From positions 183,302,017-183,366,016 of the forward strand of contig NC_061513.1 in NCBI RefSeq assembly GCF_022539505.1: 64,000 nt of DNA. The letters run 5' to 3'. Below the pieces are notes generated by a model. It saw only the letters and a list, made by a program, of their open reading frames with translations, did no database searches and was not told the origin of the DNA. Position numbers and translations under genes: made by a program. Of the stretch, positions 56,462 through 64,000 are shown piece by piece (position 1 is the first letter of the stretch; the number at the start of each line of letters is the position of its first letter). Origin of the DNA: Lolium rigidum. Lineage: Eukaryota > Streptophyta > Magnoliopsida > Poales > Poaceae.

Positions 56462-57471
56462 CTACACTGCGGTCACTTGCTGCATTCCGTACCTCCGATC
56501 CGGAAATTCTTCCCTTCTTTTGTTGTGATGGTTGTTCTGGTACTGATCTTGGCGCGGTTGACTCCTTTGCACCGGTTCAGCTTGGAGTGTCGGCTGCATC
56601 GGATCTCCCAACGCGTAGCTATCTACCACCCGAATCATCTCAGCCAAAGTGGTCGGCATGTTTCTCTGTAGCTTTTGCCACAATGGTGAACCTCTCCGGC
56701 ATCCATTGCAGAACCAAGCAATAGCCCGTGCTTCTATCACTCCTTCGCAGGAGTTCCTCGTAGAGTTCCACCTGGTTAGATAATCCCGGTCTGTTTCATT
56801 CTCGCGCTGCTGGCACAAGGCGAGCTGCTACGGTCTGTTTGGTCTCCGGTACGTGCTGCTGAAGTTGCTCACGAAAGCTTCCTCAAAGTCAAGCCAGCCA
56901 TTTATGCTCCCCTTTGGCAAGTTGTTAAGACAAATGCGCGACGGTCCTACCAGGAAGGACGGTATGATTCTCACGGCCCAGCGCCGGTTTCCTCCGCCAG
57001 CTGCGGTTCCTCTGCCTCCAGCGACGTATACTGCTGTCACATAGTCCGCGAGCCAATCTTCCGGCTTCGTGGTGCCATCGTATGTTTTTGTGTCATGTGG
57101 CAACTGCAAGTTGCGCACTGGCGGTTCTTCCCTCATGATCCGCGGGCCAAAGCATTTTGGACCCGGAGGACCCTCAGCCTCGATCATTTCGGAAAGATGT
57201 ACTCTATCCAGCCTGTGCCTCGCATCCCGGTCTGGCAGGCACCTTTCTCCAACACGTTCTCCCAATGGGCTCCGGTAAACTCTTCCCATTCCGGAATCGG
57301 CTTCATCGTAACATTCCGGTACCGCGGCTTTTCCTTGCTGGTACCTTGGTGGTGGCATTTCTTCCTCAGCATAAGCTGCTCTTGCCGCCCGATAATTTTG
57401 CCCGGTTTCTCCTTTACCGGCATAAGCATTTCCGGCGTAGCCATTTCCGGCATAGCCACGACCTGCTGATG
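56462..57471 (-). pseudogene. Element D gag (5' end cut by element I)
   Basis: Gag domain on the minus strand: KTYDGTTKPEDWLADYVTAV, LNNLPKGSINGWLDFEEAF, then after a frame break near 56825 ETDRDYLTRWNSTRNSC and WFCNGCRRGSPLWQKLQ. It ends at 56462 with a Gln/Arg-rich tail before the protease linker. The N-terminal part lies beyond the I insertion, outside the window. Confidence 0.82.
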
Positions 57472-57476
57472 CGTGC

Positions 57477-59071
57477 AGTTAACACACGTCCGTTGGGAAC
57501 CCCAAGAGGAAGGTGTGATGCGTACAGTAGCAAGTTTTCCCTCAGAAAGAAACCAAGGTTTATCGAACCAGTAGGAGCCAAGAAGCACGTTGAAGGTTGA
57601 TGGCGGCGGAGTGTAGTGCGGCGCAACACCAGGGATTCTGGCGCCAACGTGGAACCTGCACAACACAATCAAAGTACTTTGCCCCAACATAACAGTGAGG
57701 TTGTCAATCTCACCGGAGCTTGTCTGTAAACAAAGGATTAGATGTATAGTGTGGAAGATGATGATTGTTTGCGAAGAACGAGTAAAGAACAATTGCGGTA
57801 TATTGTATTTCAGATGTAAAGAATAGGACCGGGGTCCACAGTTCACTAGTGGTGTCTCTCCCATAAGATAAACGAGATGTTGGGTGAACAAATTACGGTT
57901 GGGCAATTGACAAATAAAGAAGGCATAACAATGCACATACATATATCATGATGAGTACTATGAGATTTAATCGAGGCATTACGACAAAGTACATAGACCG
58001 CTATCCAGCATGCATCTATGCCTAAAAAGTCCACCTTCGAGTTATCATCCGAACCCCTTCCAGTATTAAGTTGCAAACAACGGACAATTGCATTAAGTAT
58101 GGTGCGTAATGTAATCAACACAAATATCCTTAGACAAAGCATCGATGTTTTATCCCTAGTGGCAACAACACATCCACAACCTTAGAACTTTCCGTCACTT
58201 GTCCGCAGTTTAATGGAGGCATGAACCCACTATCGAGCATAAATACTCCCTCTTGGAGTCACAAGTATCAACTTGGCCAGAGCCTCTACTAGCAACGGAG
58301 AGCATGCAAGAACATAAATAACATATATGATATATTGATAATCAACTTGACATAGTATTCAATATTCATCGGATCCCAACAAACACAACATGTAGCATTA
58401 CAAATAGATGATCTTGATCATGATAGGCAGCTCACAAGATCTAACATGATAGCACAATGAGGAGAAGACAACCATCTAGCTACTGCTATGGACCCATAGT
58501 CCAGGGGTGGACTACTCACACATCGATCCGGAGGCGATCATGGCGATGAAGAGACCTCCGGGAGATGAATTACCCTCTCCGGCAGGATGCCGGAGGCGAT
58601 CTCCTGAATCCCCCGAGATGGGATTGGCGGCGGCGGCGTCTCTGGAAGGTTTTCCGTATCGTGGCTCTCGGTACTAGGGGTTTCGCGACGAAGACTTTAA
58701 GTAGGCGGAAGGGCAGGTCAAGGGGCGTCATGAGGGCCCCACACAATAGGCCGGCGCGGCCAGGGCTTGGGCCGCGCCGCCCTATGTGGCGCCACCTCGT
58801 GGCCCCACTTCGTTTCCTCTTCGGACTTCTGGAAGCTTCGTGGAAAAATAGGCCCCTGGGCGTTGTTTTCGTCCAATTCCGAGAATATTTCCTTCCTAGG
58901 ATTTCTGAAACCAAAAACAGCAGAAAACAACAACTGGCTCTTCGGCATCTCGTCAATAGGTTAGTGCCGGAAAATGCATAATAATGACATATAATGTGTA
59001 TAAAACATGTGAGTATCATCATAAAAGTAGCATGGAACATAAGAAATTATAGATACGTTTGGGACGTATCA
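57477..59071 (-). repeat. Element I 3' LTR
   Basis: 1595 bp, plus-strand ends TGATGCGTGC ... GGACGTATCA. TATA-like CTTTAAGTA near 58694. Same subfamily as G and the solo LTR. Confidence 0.92.
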
Positions 59072-59072
59072 A

Positions 59073-59086
59073 GCATCCCCAAGCTT
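59073..59086 (-). other. Element I polypurine tract region
   Basis: AAGCTTGGGGATGC on the coding strand, one base from the 3' LTR. Confidence 0.72.
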
Positions 59087-61671
59087 AGTTCCTACTCGCC
59101 CTCGAGTAGGTAAACGATAACAAAGATAATTTATGAAGTGACATGCTATCATAATCTTGATCATACTATTGTAAAGCATATGAGATGAATGCAGCGATTC
59201 GAAGCAATGATGAAGATAATGAGTAAACAAATGAATCATATAGCAAAGACTTTTCATGAATAATACTTTCAAGACAAGCATCAATAAGACTTGCATAAGA
59301 GTTACTCATAAAGCAATAAATTCAAAGTAAAAGCATTGAAGCAACACAAAGGAAGATATAAGTTTCAGCGGTTGCTTTCAACTTCAACATGTATATCTCA
59401 TGGATAATTGTCAACACAAAGTAATATAACAAGTGCAATAGGTAAACATGTAAGAATCAATGCACACAGTTGATACAAGTGTTTGCTTCTGGGATAGAAA
59501 GAATAGGCAAACTGACTCAACAATAAAGTAGAAGAATGGCCCTTCGCGGAGGGAAGCATTGATTACTATATTTGTGCTAGAGCTTTTCATTTTGAAAACA
59601 AGAAACAATTTTGTCAACGGTAGTAATAAAGCATATGTGTTATGTATAAGACATCCTATAAGTTGCAAGCCTCATGCATAGTATACCAATAGTGCTCGCA
59701 CCTTGTCCTAATTAGCTTGGATTAACACGGATTATCATTCCATAGCATATGTTTCAACCAAGTGTCACAAAGGGGTACCTCTATGCCGCCTGTACAAAGG
59801 TCTAAGGAGAAAGCTCGCATTGGATTTCTCGCTTTTGATTATTCTCAACTTAGACATCCATACCGGGACAACATAGACAACAGATAATGGACTCCTCTTT
59901 AATGCATAAGCATTCAACAACGAGTTAATATTCTCATAAGAGATTGAGGATTAATTGTCCAAACTGAAACTTCCACCATGAATCATGGCTTTAGTTAGCG
60001 GCCCAATGTTCTTCTCTAACAGTATGCATACTCAGACCATTTGATCATGAAAATCTCCCTTACTTTAGAAAAGACGAACATGCATAGCAACTCACATGAT
60101 ATTCAACAAAGGTAAAAGTTGATGGCGTCCCCAGAAACATGGTTACCGCTCAACAAGCAACTTATTAAGAAATAAGACACATAAGTACATATTCTTCACC
60201 ACAATAGTTTTTAAGGCTATTTTTCTCATGAGCTATATATTGCAAAGACAAAGAATATAAATTTTAAAGGTAGCACTCAAGCAATTTACTTTGGAATGGC
60301 GGAGAAATACCATGTGGTAGGTAGGTATGGTGGACACAAATGGCATGGTTATTGGCTCAAGGATTTGGATGCACGAGAAGAATTCCTCTCAATACAAGGC
60401 TAGGCTAGCAAGGTTGTTTGAAGCAAACTCAAGTATAAAAGGTGCAGCAAAGCTCACATATGAACATATTGTAACTATTATAAGACTTTATATTGTCTCC
60501 TTGTTGTTCAAACACCTCAACCAGAAAATATCTAGACTCTAGAGATCAATCATGCAAACCAAATTTTAACAAGCTCTATGTAGTTATTCATTAATGGGTA
60601 CAAGGTACATGATGCAAGAGCTTAAGCATGATCTATATGAGCACAACAATTGCCAAGTATCAAATTATTCAAGACATTTTACCATTTACCACATGCGGCA
60701 TTTTCCGTTTCCAACCATATAACAATGAATGAAGTAGTTCAATTTTCGCAATGAACATTGAAGATAAAGCTAAGAACACATGTGTTCATACGAAACAGCG
60801 GAGCGTGTCTCTCTCCCAAACAAAGAATGATAGGATCCGATTTTATTCAAACAAAACAAAAATAAAAACAAACAGACGCTCCAAGTAAAGCACATAAGAT
60901 GTGACGGAATAAAAATATAGTTTCACTAGAGGAACCTGATAATGTTGTCGATGAAGAAGGGATGCCTTGGGCATCCCCAAGCTTAGACGCTTGGGTCTTC
61001 TTAAAATATGCAGGGATGAACCACGGGGGCATCCCCAAGCTTTGACCTTTCACTCTTCTTGATCATATTGTATCATCCTCCTCTCTTGACCCTTGAAAAC
61101 TTCCTCCACACCAAACTCAAAACAAACTCATTAGAGGGTCGAGTGCATAATTCATATATTCAGAGGTGACATAATCATTCTTAACACTTCGGACATTGCA
61201 CAAAGCTACGAAAGTTAATGGAACAAAGAAATCCATAAAACATAGCAAAACGAGGCAATGCGAAATAAAAGGCAGAATCTGTCAAAACAGAACGATCCGT
61301 AAAGACGAATTTTTAAGAGGCACCGGACTTGCTTAGATGAAAATGCCCAAGTTGAATGAAAGTTGCATACATATCCGAGGATCACGCACGTAAATTGGCA
61401 GATTTTTATAAATTTTCTACGGAGACTACTCGCTCAAATTCTTTACGACAAGAAATACTGTTCTGCGAAGCAATCCAAATCTAGTATTGGCTTTACTATC
61501 AAAGACTTTACTTGGCACAACAATGCAATAAAATAAAGATAAGGAGAGGTTGCTACAGTAGTAACAACTTCCAAGACTCAAATATAAAATAAAATGCAGA
61601 AGTAAAATAATGGGTTGTCTCCCATAAGTGCTTTTCTTTAACGCCTTTCAGCTAGGCGCAGAAAGTGTGTA
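59087..61671 (-). other. Element I conserved 3' non-coding module
   Basis: Parallel to B, E, F and G. Purine motifs 60971-60984 and 61029-61042, post-ORF hairpin 61610-61625. No ORF supported. Confidence 0.75.
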
Positions 61672-62545
61672 TCAAGTATTGCCAAGAGACGAAGCATCAG
61701 CATTACCTCGGGCTTTACGCCTACCCTTCTTATTCTTTTTCTTACTCTTTGATTTAGGGAATACATGTCTACCTCCAGGTGTAGAGGTGAATTTTAGGGT
61801 GCCTTCTCCCACATCTATGACTGCTCCCAATAGTTTCAGCAGGGATCTTCCGAGTGTGATTTGTCCTGTTCCTACACATTCAATAACAAGATAATCGGTG
61901 GATACTTGTTCTTCCAAGAATGGTTGTATGCACACCCTCGGCTATTCCCTTAGGAATTATAACAGAGTTATCAATAAGAGTTATTCCTTCCCCCCCTTCA
62001 ACGAGTCCCCAAAGTGTCAAAGATTCATAAATACTCTTAGGCATAAGGCAAAATTCAAACATAATATCACAATTGGCATGAAAAGTTTCACCACCTATAA
62101 CAACTTTAATAGTAGGGTCCCATATTGAAGGTTCAGAGTTCACCAAAACTTGATCAAGACGGTTACGAACATAACAATAATTTTTTTCCAAGCAAGATGC
62201 ACTTGTCTCAAGAGTGTTTAATCTATTATAAATGCTAATAAGAGCTGAATCAAAGTTATTAGCTGAACTATGTGATGCAACCAATTTTTTTATGGCATTA
62301 AAAGCTTGATCCCCATTGCAATGAAGGAAATCTCCTCCCACTACAGCATCCAAGGCATATCTATAGCGAATCATAAGCCCAAAATAAAAGTTACTAAGGA
62401 GCAAACTTAGAGTCATTTGAGGTTCAGCTTTACGATAAGAATCAAAAATTCTAGACCAAGCATCTTTAAAACTCTCCTCATCCCCTTGTTTAAAAGTGAA
62501 GACTAATTGCTCAGGTGAAGAAGTAGCAGGTGCAGAGCTAGACAT
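61672..62545 (-). pseudogene. Element I divergent gag-protease
   Basis: Starts MSSSAPATSSPEQLVFTFKQ at 62545, just after the leader; an ORF extends seven codons upstream, but 62545 matches the start position in element G. First part: ESFKDAWSRIFDSYRKAEP and LLLSNFYFGLMIRYRYALD, reminiscent of the second half of Athila-type gag. Second part: a retropepsin-like layout (VVIGGETFHANCD, FCLMPKSIYESL, ITLGRSLLKLLGAVIDVGEG), but the catalytic D-x-G-A-S reads CDIMFEF, so the enzyme should be inactive. The frame shifts at 61937-61940, where CTCG stands at a CTG-type site. A Lys-rich tail and SSLGNT ending follow. Shorter than E and G and clearly diverged. Confidence 0.75.
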
Positions 62546-62565
62546 GGTAACAAAAGTAAAATGCA

Positions 62566-62712
62566 AGTAACTAATTTTTTTGTGTTTTCAATATAGAGAA
62601 CAAGACAGTAAATAAAGTAAAACTAGCAACTAATTTTTTTGTGTTTTTGATATAGAGAGCAAACAAAGCAGTAAATAAAGTAAAACAAAGCAAGACAAAA
62701 ACAAAGTAAAGA
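62566..62712 (-). repeat. Element I leader tandem repeat
   Basis: Two A/T-rich units with AACTAATTTTTTTGTGTTTT (plus strand), as in E. Confidence 0.7.
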
Positions 62713-62753
62713 GATTGGATGTGGGAGACTCCCCTTGCGGCGTGTCTTGATCT

Positions 62754-62771
62754 CCCCGACAACGGCGCCGG
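62754..62771 (-). other. Element I primer binding site (tRNA-Asp type)
   Basis: Plus strand TCCCCGACAACGGCGCCG: consensus with two changes, 11 bases from the 5' LTR. Confidence 0.78.
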
Positions 62772-62781
62772 AAAATATGCT

Positions 62782-64000
62782 TGATGCGTGCGGTTAACAC
62801 ACGTCCGTTGGGAACCCCAAGAGGAAGGTGTGATGCGTACGATAGCAAGTTTTCCCTCAGAAAGAAACCAAGGTTTATCGAACCAGTAGGAGCCAAGAAG
62901 CACGTTGAAGGTTGATGGCAGCGGAGTGTAGTGCGGCGCAACACCAGGGATTCCGACGCCAATGTGGAACCTGCACAACACAATCAAAGTACTTTGCCCC
63001 AACGTAACAGTGAGGTTGTCAATCTCACCGGCTTGCTGTAAACAAAGGATTAGATGTATAGTGTGGAAGATGATGATTGTTTGCGAAGAACGATAAAGAA
63101 CAATTGCAGTAGATTGTATTTCAGATGTAAAGAATAGGACCGGGGTCCACACTTCACTAGTGTTGTCTCTCCCATAAGATAAACAGATGTTGGGTGAACA
63201 AATTACAGTTGGGCAATTGACAAATAAAGAAGGCATAAAAATGCACATACATATATCATGATGAGTACTATGAGATTTAATCAGGGCATTACGACAAAGT
63301 ACATAGACCGCTATCCGAGCATGCATCTATGCCTAAAAAGTCCACCTTCGAGGTTATCATCCGAACCCCTTCCGGTATTAAGTTGCAAACAACAGACAAT
63401 TGCATTAAGTATGGTGCGTAATGTAATCAACACAAATATCCTTAGACAAAGCATCGATGTTTTATCCCTAGTGGCAACAACACATCCACAACCTTAGAAC
63501 TTTCTGTCACTCGTCCCAGATTTAATGGAGGCATGAACCCACTATCGAGCATAAATACTCCCTCTTGGAGTCACAAGTATCAACTTGGCCGAGCCTCTAC
63601 TAGCAACGGAGAGCATGCAAGAACATAAATAACATATATGATAGATTGATAATCAACTTGACATAGTATTCAATATTCATCGGATCCCAACAAACACAAC
63701 ATGTAGCATTACAAATAGATGATCTTGATCATGATAGGCAGCTCACAAGATCTAACATGATAGCACAATGAGGAGAAGACAACCATCTAGCTACTGCTAT
63801 GGACCCATAGTCCAGGGGTGGACTACTCACACATCGATCCGGAGGCGATCATGGCGATGAAGAGACCTCCGGGAGATGATTACCCTCTCCGGCAGGGTGC
63901 CGGAGGCGATCTCCTGAATCCCCTGAGATGGGATTGGCGGCAGCAGCGTCTCTGGAAGGTTTTCCGTATCGTGGCTCTCGGTACTGGGGGTTTCGCGTCG
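62782..64000 (-). repeat. Element I 5' LTR, cut by window end
   Basis: Matches 57477-58690 from TGATGCGTGC to GGGGGTTTCGCG; ends at the window edge just before its TATA-like box. Confidence 0.9.

Larger units (their letters stand above)
27475..57476 (-). mobile_element. Element D: Tat-like Ty3/gypsy retrotransposon with antisense gene (5' end outside window)
   Basis: Minus-strand element. From its 3' end: 3' LTR to 28192, antisense gene on the plus strand (promoter 28627, coding 29111 to about 33436), integrase 35757-34236, reverse transcriptase 42802-41757, protease (56347-55562 and 43134-42792) and gag (57358-56462). F, G and I interrupt it. RNase H is missing through a deletion at the F junction. 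The left end at 27475 is inferred from matching TGTCG/CGACA termini. The 5' LTR lies beyond element I, outside the window. Confidence 0.85.
57477..64000 (-). mobile_element. Element I: non-autonomous LTR retrotransposon with divergent gag-protease (runs off the window)
   Basis: 3' LTR 57477-59071, 2.6 kb module, ORF remnant 61672-62545, leader repeats, primer binding site, and 5' LTR from 62782 truncated by the window end. The left flank CCTGC (57472-57476) should recur right of the element outside the window. Inserted in element D gag. Confidence 0.9.

Noticed and set aside
1..64000. Host genes, rRNA, tRNA genes, DNA transposons or microsatellite clusters
   Set aside because: Every coding block found belongs to a retroelement; no terminal inverted-repeat transposon or non-transposon gene could be supported.

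Overview
The window is intergenic DNA from a large grass genome: a stack of nested LTR retrotransposons with no host gene that I can support. The LTR style (long elements beginning TGATACGTCTC with 1.6-1.7 kb LTRs), the GC-rich transcribed leaders and the element types point to a Pooideae grass (wheat/barley tribe or a close relative such as ryegrass or oat). The long elements resemble families I know from Triticeae as Sabrina and WHAM, but I could not test the names. Elements are lettered here for reference.

Layout. (A) 84-17578, plus: a Tat-like Ty3/gypsy element with two 0.54 kb LTRs, gag and protease but no reverse transcriptase or integrase. It also carries a spliced antisense gene of the 'putative gypsy type transposon' class. 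(B) 6716-13407, plus, sits inside an intron of that antisense gene (TSD GAATG). (C) 17579-18999 and 27155-about 27474, plus: gag and the start of protease of a Ty3/gypsy element with a CCHC zinc knuckle, split by (E) 19000-27149, minus (TSD CACAC). (D) about 27475-57476 and beyond, minus: a second Tat-like element with 3' LTR, an eight-exon antisense gene on the plus strand, integrase, reverse transcriptase, protease and gag. It is broken by (F) 35755-41756, plus; (G) 43135-55561, plus (TSD CCGGT), which itself holds a solo LTR at 43907-45508 (TSD ATGCT); and (I) 57477 to past the window end, minus.

B, E, F, G and I form one superfamily. They share LTR ends, a tRNA-Asp type primer binding site, an A/T-rich repeated leader in four of the five, a roughly 2.6 kb non-coding 3' module with conserved hairpins, and a purine motif (AAGCTTGGGGATGC) present three times per element. 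Their single coding slot differs: a 214-aa ORF in B, a 241-aa ORF with a membrane segment in F, an Athila-like gag-protease in E and G, and a divergent gag-protease in I. None carries reverse transcriptase or integrase, so all look non-autonomous and would need a partner in trans.

Two assembly problems matter for any reader. A 100-N gap at 51322-51421 is flanked by two near-identical 2.4 kb copies that look like an unmerged contig overlap. Also, many differences between repeat copies, including several frameshifts, fall on CTG/CAG trinucleotides, which suggests base-calling error at methylated CHG sites. Some 'pseudogene' breaks may therefore not be real. Region without genes: essentially everything outside the coding blocks listed is LTR or retroelement untranslated sequence.
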